DNA of 41,514 nt from CAWFKW01 sp964568655. GTDB lineage: Bacteria; Bacteroidota; Ignavibacteria; Tepidaquicellales; OLB5. Every line of letters begins with the position of its first letter. Positions within the stretch are counted from its first letter, which is position 1. The position numbers were made by a program, and so were the translations under genes. Below, one piece after another: positions 1 through 6,707 of this stretch. Below the pieces are notes generated by a model. The model did not search any database, had not been told where the DNA came from, and was given only the letters and a program-made list of their open reading frames with translations. The stretch lies in contig CAZMRG010000013.1 in assembly GCA_964568655.1 (NCBI GenBank), positions 1 through 41,514 of the forward strand. Direction: 5' to 3'.

Positions 1-2
1 CG

Positions 3-1385
3 AACAGCAGCGCTATAAATATTTCAGGAGGTTTTACGGCTGAGGCATGGGTTTTCACTACAACTCCCGCCAGCGGACACTACTCCCCGGTAATTTCCAA
101 ATGTAAAACAGCCAGCGGACAGGGATACGCGATCGGTATTTCAAGCTCCGGAACAATTCTGGCCGAAATAAATTCCACCGGACTTTCCGGCAGCGCTGCG
201 CTTCCTCCTAATCAGTGGAACCATATTGCAATGTCAGTGACCGCGGCCGGTTCTGCAAGTTTTTACATTAACGGCAAGTTTGATTTCTCATATAATTTTG
301 GAGCCCCTCCTATAGCTCATAGCGACTCTCTTTTTATAGGTGCACGCGATTACAAAGATTATTTCTTCAATGGATTAATAGATGAGGTCAGAATTTCGAA
401 TTACCCTAAAACCCAGCAGCAAATACAGGATTATATGTTTGTATCAGTTGACCAGGTGAATGATCCGAATACTTTTGGCACAGACGCGGTTTTTAACTTT
501 GACGGAAATGCAACAACCGGCTGCGATGCAAACATAACCGGTTATTTCAGAGGAGGAGCAAAATTTACAACCGCTACTAAAATATCAGGTTATTATCCGG
601 TTTCTCCATTATTAAGGGAAGATAATTTTGCCTATCCAGCAGGGTGGTTTTTAAAACAATCTTCAAGAAGGATCCCGCAGACGGGAACATCCGGTTATAT
701 GGTTGATGATAGTTTGAATGTGAGCGATACTCACACTATAAACGACCTGAATTTTATGATAGCGCTTAATCATACTTATATGCAGGATCTGACCATATAT
801 CTTATAAGTCCGTCTTCTGATACACAAAAAGTTTACGACAGAAATTATCCGATTGGCAGAGACAATCTGGTTACCATTTTTGATGACCAGGCTGATAGCA
901 CAATGATCAATGCATCATACGTGACATTTTCCCCGCTTGTAAGACCTGTGAATAGTCTGAACGCGAAGTTTGGAGGTAAAAGTCCGTTGGGAATCTGGAA
1001 GCTGCGTATATTGGATAATGCCGGCGGCGATACGGGTATTGTTTATAACTGGGGGATACAGGTTAACAATGAAATTGTAAAGGGCGTAATGGGTAAGCCT
1101 AAATCTGAAAATACCCTGCCGTTTAAGTTTGCATTGATGCAGAACTATCCAAATCCGTTTAATCCTTCAACGAACATTAAGTTTGTGGTTCCTTCAAGCG
1201 GACTGGTTACTTTGAAAGTTTACGATCTGTTGGGACAGGAAGCGGCTGTGATTGTAAATGAGAATCTTACAGCAGGCGAATATTCCAGAACATTTGATGC
1301 AAGCATGCTCGCCAGCGGCGTTTATTTCTATAAGCTCGAAGCAGGTTCTTATGTAGATACAAAGAAAATGATATTGATAAAATAA
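3..1385 (+). CDS. Partial secreted protein: LamG domain, P domain, T9SS sorting domain
   Basis: The frame is open from base 3 to the stop at 1383-1385, so this is the 3' part of a longer gene whose start lies outside the window. The first ~135 codons look like a LamG/concanavalin A-like domain (WVFTT, QWNHIAMSV, GLIDEVRIS). The middle resembles the proprotein convertase P (Homo B) domain (HTYMQDLTIYLISPS, then SPLGIWKLRILDNAGGDTG). The last ~85 residues are a type A T9SS sorting domain (QNYPNPFNPST, VYDLLGQE, SGVYFYKL, KKMILIK). Such proteins are exported and then anchored on or released from the cell surface. The P domain often accompanies subtilisin-like proteases, so a protease domain could lie upstream, but none is visible here. 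A terminator-like hairpin follows at 1433-1465. Confidence 0.85.
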   Translation, partial: NSSAINISGGFTAEAWVFTTTPASGHYSPVISKCKTASGQGYAIGISSSGTILAEINSTGLSGSAALPPNQWNHIAMSVTAAGSASFYINGKFDFSYNFGAPPIAHSDSLFIGARDYKDYFFNGLIDEVRISNYPKTQQQIQDYMFVSVDQVNDPNTFGTDAVFNFDGNATTGCDANITGYFRGGAKFTTATKISGYYPVSPLLREDNFAYPAGWFLKQSSRRIPQTGTSGYMVDDSLNVSDTHTINDLNFMIALNHTYMQDLTIYLISPSSDTQKVYDRNYPIGRDNLVTIFDDQADSTMINASYVTFSPLVRPVNSLNAKFGGKSPLGIWKLRILDNAGGDTGIVYNWGIQVNNEIVKGVMGKPKSENTLPFKFALMQNYPNPFNPSTNIKFVVPSSGLVTLKVYDLLGQEAAVIVNENLTAGEYSRTFDASMLASGVYFYKLEAGSYVDTKKMILIK

Positions 1386-1432
1386 AGCAGCTGAGGAGTT
1401 TTTCAGTGTCAAATGATGCTTTAAGTAAATTT

Positions 1433-1470
1433 AAGACTTCAAAAGTGTAATACTTTTGGAGTCTTATTTA
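1433..1470. terminator. Convergent (bidirectional) terminator hairpin
   Basis: The arm AAGACTTCAAAAGT (1433-1446) pairs with ACTTTTGGAGTCTT (1452-1465) around a 5-nt loop, with T-rich sequence on the plus side. It overlaps the pyrE stop codon and lies between converging genes, so it probably serves both. Confidence 0.6.
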
Positions 1471-2036
1471 TTTGTACTCCCCGGTTTGATAGCTTTTGAA
1501 CCTGATTTACATAAAGGGCAATCATCAGGCTGGTAAGTAACAACCTCCATTGTTAAAAGCGGTTTGAAGGGGACATCGAATTTAGCACGACCGGAACTGC
1601 GGTCAACTAAACAACCTATTCCAACTATAGTTGATTTATTTTTACGCACTTCATCAATCACTTCCAGAACGCTGCCGCCGGTTGTAATTATATCTTCTAC
1701 TATTAATACTCTGTCAGCAGGAGAGAGTGTGAATCCGCGCCGGAACTGCATTCTGCCGTCAACACGTTCTGTAAATATCGCTTTTGTGCCAAGTTGTTTG
1801 CCGACTTCGTGAGCAAGTATTATGCCTCCTGTCATTGGTCCTACTACAACAGTCACTTCATCGTCCCTGAACTTTTCAGCAAGTTCTTTGCAAAGTAATT
1901 CGGTTAGTTTAGGCTGTTCCAGCAAACGAAATTTTTCAATGTATTGTGGACTGTGAAGTCCGGAAGTGAGAACAAAGTGTCCTTCAAGTAATGCATTGGA
2001 GTCTTTGAGGATTTGCAAAATTTCTTTTTCTGTCAT
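1464..2036 (-). CDS. pyrE: Orotate phosphoribosyltransferase
   Basis: Converts orotate and PRPP to orotidine 5'-monophosphate in de novo pyrimidine synthesis (cytoplasm). The PRPP-binding signature VLIVEDIITTGGS is present, along with the N-terminal EGHFVLTSGLHSPQYIEK segment, and the C-terminus carries a DCPLCKSG motif. I place the start at the ATG at 2034-2036, giving 190 aa beginning MTEKEILQIL, a normal family length. The frame stays open upstream to a TTG at 2105, but those 23 extra codons translate a palindromic repeat and are probably not protein. It is last in a minus-strand run behind murI. No strong Shine-Dalgarno sequence is seen at the ATG, so the start is less sure than the function. 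Confidence 0.92.
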   Translation of the reverse strand: MTEKEILQILKDSNALLEGHFVLTSGLHSPQYIEKFRLLEQPKLTELLCKELAEKFRDDEVTVVVGPMTGGIILAHEVGKQLGTKAIFTERVDGRMQFRRGFTLSPADRVLIVEDIITTGGSVLEVIDEVRKNKSTIVGIGCLVDRSSGRAKFDVPFKPLLTMEVVTYQPDDCPLCKSGSKAIKPGSTNK

Positions 2037-2064
2037 TATTTTAACTATTGGTTTTTGTCCTTTG

Positions 2065-2103
2065 TCTCCCTGCCTGCAGCAGCAGGCGCACAGGATGACA
2101 TTC
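2065..2103. repeat. Palindromic repeat upstream of pyrE
   Basis: On the minus strand, GCCTGC-TGCT-GCAGGC is followed by AGGGAGACAAAG. This closely resembles the palindrome at 29085-29113, where GCAGGC is followed by AGGGGAGACGAA. It fills the gap between the murI stop and the likely pyrE ATG and is open in the pyrE frame. Confidence 0.6.
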
Positions 2104-2105
2104 AA

Positions 2106-2933
2106 TCATAGCGTAACTTTGTGAACATGTTTTAGTTCTTTGCCTAAGAACCGCTGACTAACCGTCTTAAACTTATGCGGAAAATCAGAAACGTAAAATA
2201 CTGAGTGATTACGTTCCGACATTTTTTGAATGCTCAGCAATCCTTTTTTCCCCAAAATTCTTTTTGCTTCTTTGGCGGTCTCAACGCCGGAATCAATTAA
2301 CCTTACTCTTTTCCCAACAGAGTTCTGTATGACTTCTTTCAGCATGGGGTAATGTGTGCAGCCAAGTATCATTGCATCAATGTTACGCCCCTTGAAATTT
2401 TTCAGATATTCATCAGATACAGCCTGTGCGATATGATTTTTATTCCATCCATCCTCCGCAAGCTGAACAAATAAAGGGCAGGGGAGCTGAGTAATTTTTA
2501 CGCGTGAGTTTATCTTTTTTAACGCTTTCTTATATGAGTTGGAGTTGATTGTGCCAAGCGTTCCAATTACACCAATATTTTGGTTCTTTGTGTTTTCAAT
2601 TGCTGCTTTTGAGCCGGGCTCTATAACTCCAAGCACCGGTATATGCAGATGGCGTTTTAATGTAGGCAGTGAAACTGACGATGCAGTATTGCATGCCACA
2701 ACAAGCATTTTAATCTTCTTTTTCATAAGGAAATACGCGATCTGCAGCGAGTAATCAATTACAGTTTCCTTTGATTTATTTCCATACGGCACTCTTGCCG
2801 TGTCTCCAAAGTAGATTATACGTTCATTGGGAAGAAGCCTGTTGAGCTCTTTGACTACAGTCAGCCCGCCAATTCCGGAATCAAATACTCCGATAGGCCT
2901 CCCGGCTTCTTCAGTTTTTTGGTTAATATTCAT
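2106..2933 (-). CDS. murI: Glutamate racemase
   Basis: Interconverts L- and D-glutamate, supplying D-glutamate for peptidoglycan. Family landmarks are all present: IGVFDSGIGG (residues 14-23) with Asp18, the first catalytic cysteine in VVACNTASS (Cys81), and the second in ILGCTHYPM (Cys192, followed by His194). At 275 aa the length is typical. The ATG overlaps the stop of the upstream cytochrome gene by 4 bases, which suggests translational coupling. The stop falls next to the palindrome that leads into pyrE. Confidence 0.95.
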   Translation of the reverse strand: MNINQKTEEAGRPIGVFDSGIGGLTVVKELNRLLPNERIIYFGDTARVPYGNKSKETVIDYSLQIAYFLMKKKIKMLVVACNTASSVSLPTLKRHLHIPVLGVIEPGSKAAIENTKNQNIGVIGTLGTINSNSYKKALKKINSRVKITQLPCPLFVQLAEDGWNKNHIAQAVSDEYLKNFKGRNIDAMILGCTHYPMLKEVIQNSVGKRVRLIDSGVETAKEAKRILGKKGLLSIQKMSERNHSVFYVSDFPHKFKTVSQRFLGKELKHVHKVTL

Positions 2934-3523
2934 TTAAAATTATCCCTGTTAACGGGGTGTTTAATCTTTTCAAAATCTGTTTTATAAACAAAATCGTTTG
3001 TCTGGAAAGGGCATATATTTTCAGTCAGCTTCTGCTCCTTATTTCCCTTTATAGAATGACACTTAATGCACGTCGGTTCATCCCCGTGCGAGCCTCCATA
3101 TTCTCTGAAAAGCTGCCAGCTTTTCATAATCTCATCGGGTGAGTATTTAGAGCCGGCTCCGTGACAAGCTTCGCATCCAACTCCCTCCTCAATCTTATAG
3201 GAACTGCGAACCGGTTTATCCTCTAGAAAATACTGAGTTGTGTGGCATCTTAAACACAGTTTATTCGTTTGCGGCTGTTCCAGTCCGTTTTTAGATGTAA
3301 ATGAGATTGATTTATCAGTAAGAAGCGTCTTATACGCCTGCGAATGTTTTGAATATTCCCAAATAGCCTGCTGGTTCCCGTTTAACTGCAAGCTGTGGCA
3401 TTCGCCGCATTTTACTGAACCAATAATTGTAACAGGCACAGCTTCCGGCTGAAGGGCGTTCTTCAGGAAAAATATCGTAACAGCGATAAACGCAATGAAT
3501 ATGAAATATGTGGCATACTTCAT
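2930..3523 (-). CDS. Membrane-anchored tetraheme cytochrome c (c554-like)
   Basis: An uncleaved-looking N-terminal membrane segment (about residues 4-20) is followed by four CXXCH haem c sites: Cys39-His43 (CGECH), Cys90-His94 (CLRCH), Cys117-His121 (CEACH) and Cys152-His156 (CIKCH). A histidine in SKHSQAY (His60) and His146 could be distal ligands, as in the cytochrome c554 fold. It should face the periplasm and carry electrons; the donor and acceptor cannot be told from context. The 197-aa protein lies in a tight minus-strand run between DUF6165 (21-nt gap) and murI (4-nt overlap), neither of which explains an electron-transfer role. The ATG at 3521-3523 has GGGATC upstream. Confidence 0.85.
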   Translation of the reverse strand: MKYATYFIFIAFIAVTIFFLKNALQPEAVPVTIIGSVKCGECHSLQLNGNQQAIWEYSKHSQAYKTLLTDKSISFTSKNGLEQPQTNKLCLRCHTTQYFLEDKPVRSSYKIEEGVGCEACHGAGSKYSPDEIMKSWQLFREYGGSHGDEPTCIKCHSIKGNKEQKLTENICPFQTNDFVYKTDFEKIKHPVNRDNFK

Positions 3524-3544
3524 AAGATCCCGTTCACGTGTGTT

Positions 3545-3949
3545 TTATTTTTCGTACCGATAGTATTCTTTAACTTCTTTAACCCCTGAGCCAAACAATT
3601 TATTGATTTTATTTTTGAATGATGACCTTTTATCGTTATTCATATAAACGCTTCTGGCCAGCTCGATGAAAGAGACGTCAAAGTCTTTTTCAGACTCATG
3701 CCTGCGAATTTTATCTTCGATCAGCCACAATCTTTTGTTAACATTTGAAAGCCCCGCTTTAAGCTTATTGATATCGCTCTTTTTAGCGCTATGTTTTTTT
3801 ATCATGCTCTCAAATATTTTGAGAAGCGTATTCAGCTCGCGGACAATAATTACCACATTCGCGGAATCTTTCACCTTCGAGGCTTTAAGCTCAAGAATTG
3901 TAATTTTGTCAACAAGTTCGCCGGGCGTTACAGGAATTTTAATGTTCAT
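3545..3949 (-). CDS. DUF6165 family protein
   Basis: A 134-aa protein matching the DUF6165 pattern as I recall it: IPVTPGELVDKITILELK at the N-terminus, VNKRLWLIEDKIRRHE in the middle, then FIELARSVYMNNDKRSSFK. It is mostly helical and charged, with no signal peptide, so cytoplasmic. The function of the family is not known to me; members are often seen near cell-surface polysaccharide genes, but no such genes are visible here. It starts 8 bases after the deoxynucleoside kinase stop and is probably co-transcribed with it. Confidence 0.75.
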   Translation of the reverse strand: MNIKIPVTPGELVDKITILELKASKVKDSANVVIIVRELNTLLKIFESMIKKHSAKKSDINKLKAGLSNVNKRLWLIEDKIRRHESEKDFDVSFIELARSVYMNNDKRSSFKNKINKLFGSGVKEVKEYYRYEK

Positions 3950-3957
3950 ATCAACCG

Positions 3958-4620
3958 TTAATGCAGATTCGATTTTATTTTATCCAATATTAATTCAAAG
4001 TGTTCCGGGTTATGCACAAAATCAAGATTATCAGTCTCGATCGTAAGCAGGGGGCCAAGGCTGTACTCGCTTACCCATGAAGTATAACTTCTGTTTAGTC
4101 TAAGCAGGTATTTCCGTTCGATGCTTTTTTCAAAATCCCTGCCCCTTGACTTTATCTGGTTCATCAGAGTCTTGATATCAGCTTTAAGATATACCACCAG
4201 GTCAGGCGCCTTCAGATACGAGATCATTTCATAAAATAAATTACGGTAATTGTTATAATCGCGTTTTTCCATTCTTCCCATGAGATACAGGTTGCGGGCG
4301 AAGATCTCTACATCTTCATAAATAGACCTGTCCTGTNNNNNNNNNNCTTTATTAAGGAACATGAGTCTTAAAGTATTTACCGATATTGCCGAATTAATTA
4401 TTTTCTTATGAGTGTTAAATCTATGCGACAGAAAGTACACCTGCAGCTGGAAGCTCCAGCGTTTCATGTCTTTGTAAAAATCCTTCAGGTAAGGATTATT
4501 CTGAACCGATTCGAAATAGGGGAGCCATTCAAGCTTATCAGCAATAAGGCGCGTCAGCGAGGATTTGCCTGAGCCGATGTTCCCGGCAACCGAAATGAAG
4601 TACTTCTTATTTTTTTTCAA
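3958..4620 (-). CDS. Deoxynucleoside kinase (interrupted by an assembly gap)
   Basis: Phosphorylates deoxynucleosides to dNMPs (salvage). The P-loop GNIGSGKS (residues 13-20) and the DRSIYEDVEIFARNLY segment are characteristic of the dGK/dCK/thymidine kinase 2-type family, and an Arg-rich lid segment (KSRGRDFEKSIE) is also present. A run of 10 N (4337-4346) lies just before the codons for QDRS. The 10 codons next to the gap (NTLRLMFLNK) plus the gap make about 13 residues more than family members have between the SV and QDRS positions. This suggests a mis-joined contig end or a small insertion. The start is TTG at 4618-4620. The exact substrate cannot be assigned. First gene of the run that continues to pyrE. 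Confidence 0.85.
   Translation of the reverse strand: MKKNKKYFISVAGNIGSGKSSLTRLIADKLEWLPYFESVQNNPYLKDFYKDMKRWSFQLQVYFLSHRFNTHKKIINSAISVNTLRLMFLNKXXXXQDRSIYEDVEIFARNLYLMGRMEKRDYNNYRNLFYEMISYLKAPDLVVYLKADIKTLMNQIKSRGRDFEKSIERKYLLRLNRSYTSWVSEYSLGPLLTIETDNLDFVHNPEHFELILDKIKSNLH
4337..4346. other. Scaffold gap (10 N)
   Basis: Ten undetermined bases inside the deoxynucleoside kinase gene. The reading frame across it is only nominal, because the true gap length is unknown. Confidence 1.
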
Positions 4621-4642
4621 AGAGCGTCCGGTAGTTTAAAAT

Positions 4643-4676
4643 AAAAAAACCGTTATTAATACTTAACGGTTTTTTT
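4643..4676 (-). terminator. Rho-independent terminator after rplS
   Basis: A perfect hairpin: ACCGTTA (within 4643-4655) pairs with TAACGGT (within 4664-4676), extended by A and T runs on both sides, with an 8-nt loop. It ends the translation operon and separates it from the deoxynucleoside kinase run. Confidence 0.85.
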
Positions 4677-4708
4677 GTTCAGGATTCGTTTATTCAATAA
4701 ATTCTTTG

Positions 4709-5092
4709 TTATGACTGTACAGGTTCCTCAGTCTTGGTTTCAACTATCGCGAGTTTCTCTTTTATCTTGGTTGCCGATTTGCCTGAAAGTTTTCTGAGAT
4801 AATAAAGTTTAGCGCGCCTTACGCTGCCTTCTCTTATTTTCTCGATCTTTGCGATTATTGGCGAGTGAATAGGGAATATTCTTTCAACTCCAATGCCGTT
4901 AGATATTTTTCTTACCCTGAAAGTCCTGCTGATGCCCGAGCCTTTTATTCCCATAACGATACCCTGGTATTGCTGGATCCTTTCTTTGTCTCCCTCAAAT
5001 ACTTTTACGTGAACGCTAATGGTATCCCCCGGGTGGAATACCGGCAGGTCTGTTCTCATCTGCGCCGATGCTACTAAGCTTAATTTGTCCAT
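4709..5092 (-). CDS. rplS: 50S ribosomal protein L19
   Basis: Ribosomal protein at the 30S-50S interface. The sequence shows the L19 core: PVFHPGDTISVHVKV, QQYQGIVMGIKGSGISRTF, RKISNGIGVERIFP and RRAKLYYLRKLSGKSA. At 127 aa it has a short charged C-terminal tail beyond the core. It is the last gene of the ffh-rpsP-khpA-trmD-rplS operon, 31 bases after trmD, and a strong terminator lies just downstream. Such proteins are normally co-regulated with the rest of the operon. Confidence 0.97.
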   Translation of the reverse strand: MDKLSLVASAQMRTDLPVFHPGDTISVHVKVFEGDKERIQQYQGIVMGIKGSGISRTFRVRKISNGIGVERIFPIHSPIIAKIEKIREGSVRRAKLYYLRKLSGKSATKIKEKLAIVETKTEEPVQS

Positions 5093-5123
5093 TTTTTTTT
5101 ATTATCCTTACTGTTGAATATAA

Positions 5124-5801
5124 TTAGTATAATTTTTTTCTCTTTACTCTGTTGTATTTTTTCTTTCCCTGAGCCGCTCTCCACTCTGAAATTTTTTTAT
5201 GGTTGCCTTCCACCAGGACTTCCGGAACTTTCATCCCTCTGAACTCCGCGGGCCGTGTATAAACCGGCGCATCGAAGCCTGATTCAACCTGGAAGGAGTC
5301 TGTCAGCGCTGATTCGCTGTCTCCAAGAACTCCCGGTATTAATCTTACGATCGCGTCTATCAGAACCAAAGCGGCTAGTTCGCCGCCGGTTAAAACATAA
5401 TCTCCGATCGAAATTTCTTTCGTGACAAACGAATCTATTACTCTTTGATCTATCCCTTTATAATGGCCGCAAATAAATAACATGTTCCTGTTGAGGGAAA
5501 GGTCGTTAGCCGTTTTCTGCTTCAGTTTTTTTCCCTGCGGCGTAAGATAAATTATTTCGTCATAAACTCTTTGACCTGTGAGTTCATCCAGGCATTTAAA
5601 CAATGGTTCGGGCTTAAGTACCATGCCTGCCCCGCCTCCGAAAGGCCTGTCATCTACATGCCTGTACTTTCCGGCGGAATAATCTCTAAGGTCATGTACA
5701 AAGATCTCTACAAGTTTTTTCTTCTGCGCCCTTTTGAGTATGCTCTCCTGAAGAGGAGAACTTACAATTGCAGGGATAGCAGAAATAACATCAATTCGCA
5801 T
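5124..5801 (-). CDS. trmD: tRNA (guanine-N1-)-methyltransferase
   Basis: Methylates G37 of tRNAs using S-adenosylmethionine, preventing frameshifting. SPOUT trefoil-knot landmarks are present: DDRPFGGGAGMVLKPEP, ICGHYKGIDQRV, and the knot segment IGDYVLTGGELAALVLIDA. At 225 aa the length is typical. The ATG at 5799-5801 has no clear Shine-Dalgarno sequence; a 6-bp hairpin (5810-5826) sits right before it. In most bacteria with this operon rimM is directly upstream of trmD, but here the upstream neighbour is khpA. Confidence 0.97.
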   Translation of the reverse strand: MRIDVISAIPAIVSSPLQESILKRAQKKKLVEIFVHDLRDYSAGKYRHVDDRPFGGGAGMVLKPEPLFKCLDELTGQRVYDEIIYLTPQGKKLKQKTANDLSLNRNMLFICGHYKGIDQRVIDSFVTKEISIGDYVLTGGELAALVLIDAIVRLIPGVLGDSESALTDSFQVESGFDAPVYTRPAEFRGMKVPEVLVEGNHKKISEWRAAQGKKKYNRVKRKKLY

Positions 5802-5809
5802 ATATCAGT

Positions 5810-5826
5810 TTGAGCGCGGGGCTCAA
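5810..5826. promoter_or_regulatory. Small hairpin in front of trmD
   Basis: TTGAGC (5810-5815) pairs with GCTCAA (5821-5826) around GCGGG. It occupies the likely ribosome-loading region of trmD, so it could influence trmD translation, or it may simply be a repeat remnant where rimM is missing. Confidence 0.35.
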
Positions 5827-5849
5827 GAAACATATTTTCAGTTCAGCAA

Positions 5850-5871
5850 AATGAGCGTTGTAACGCTTATT
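5850..5871 (-). terminator. Hairpin at the end of khpA (possible attenuator)
   Basis: AATGAGCGTT (5850-5859) pairs with AACGCTTATT (5862-5871) with one G-T wobble, overlapping the khpA stop. On the minus strand it is followed only by a short TTTT, so it would be at most a weak terminator, tuning trmD-rplS relative to the upstream genes. Confidence 0.35.
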
Positions 5872-6127
5872 CTGCTTTTGGCGGTTGTCCGTCTTTACCT
5901 TCGTCAATTTCGAGCTGCCCGCTCATGTTGTGTTTGGCTGCAACAGCGGTCAGAAGCACTCTCATCGATTTTGCTGTCTTTCCCTGTTTGCCGATAACCT
6001 TACCCAGGTCAGTTTTGGATACATGAAGCTTCAAAGTAACTTTATTGTTTTCTTTGTTTTCATCTACCCTTACGTTATCCGGGTCATCTACCAGGTTTCT
6101 GGCGATAAATTCAATAAATTCCTTCAT
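5867..6127 (-). CDS. khpA: KH-domain RNA-binding protein KhpA
   Basis: A small single-KH-domain protein (86 aa). The KH signature is GKVIGKQGKTAKSMRVLL with the GXXG loop GKQG (residues about 45-48), preceded by FIARNLVDDPDNV. Proteins of this family bind RNA broadly and in some bacteria pair with KhpB. Here it sits in the ribosomal operon after rpsP (107-nt gap). A C-terminal acidic tail (DEGKDGQPPKAE) ends the protein. The gene normally found next, rimM, is absent and trmD follows. Confidence 0.9.
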   Translation of the reverse strand: MKEFIEFIARNLVDDPDNVRVDENKENNKVTLKLHVSKTDLGKVIGKQGKTAKSMRVLLTAVAAKHNMSGQLEIDEGKDGQPPKAE

Positions 6128-6234
6128 AAGATATTCCTTTGGTTAGGTTGTTGAGTATTGAATAATGAATTAAAAAATATACTCGTCTATAAAAGAAAAG
6201 TAAAAGAAAACCGCGATAAAGCAATTTCCGAATT

Positions 6235-6666
6235 TTAGCCCGCTACAGGCGCAGTAGTTTCAGCTGCCGGTTCTTTGGCTGCCGCTGCGGCCTTTTTCTT
6301 TTTATCTTTTCTTGCCAGTTTTTTCTCGTGTTCCTTTTGTAACTTTGCTTCCTGAACAGACGACCATTTAGCATGTTCATCGTTTATCTTAGCAGCGTCA
6401 GCTCCTTTTTTGCTAAGGTGCAGCTTCAGCATCATACCTTTTCTTGATAAAAGATTTTTAACCGTATTAGTAGGCGTCGCCCCGTTTTTTAACCAGTGAA
6501 ATACGCGGTCCTCTTTAACTTCTACAACCGCGGGATGAACCCCGGGGTTATATGTTCCGACAGATTCAATAAAACGCCCGTCTCTTGGCGCGCGTGAATC
6601 AGCCGCAACTATTTTATACATTGGCGCTTTCTTTCTTCCGGTCCTTCTCAGTCTTAATTTTACCAA
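6235..6666 (-). CDS. rpsP: 30S ribosomal protein S16
   Basis: The N-terminal ~85 residues are the S16 core (VKLRLRRTGRKKAPMYKIVAADSRAPRDGRFIE, described here by its ends VKLRLRRTG and RDGRFIESVGTYNPG). The remaining ~55 residues are a Lys/Ala-rich extension (KKLARKDKKKKAAAAAKEP) ending in AETTAPVAG, so the 143-aa protein is much longer than the usual 80-90 aa. Extended S16 tails are common in the Bacteroidota relatives. It lies 41 bases after ffh and belongs to the same operon. Confidence 0.96.
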   Translation of the reverse strand: MVKLRLRRTGRKKAPMYKIVAADSRAPRDGRFIESVGTYNPGVHPAVVEVKEDRVFHWLKNGATPTNTVKNLLSRKGMMLKLHLSKKGADAAKINDEHAKWSSVQEAKLQKEHEKKLARKDKKKKAAAAAKEPAAETTAPVAG

Positions 6667-6707
6667 TTACTTTGCTCCGTTATTAATGATAGTTTAATTT
6701 TGCTTAT

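Noticed and set aside
2037..2105. TTG start of pyrE at 2105
   Set aside because: The extra N-terminus translates a palindromic repeat and makes the protein longer than the family; the ATG at 2036 fits better. Kept as a finding because in-frame translation is not excluded.
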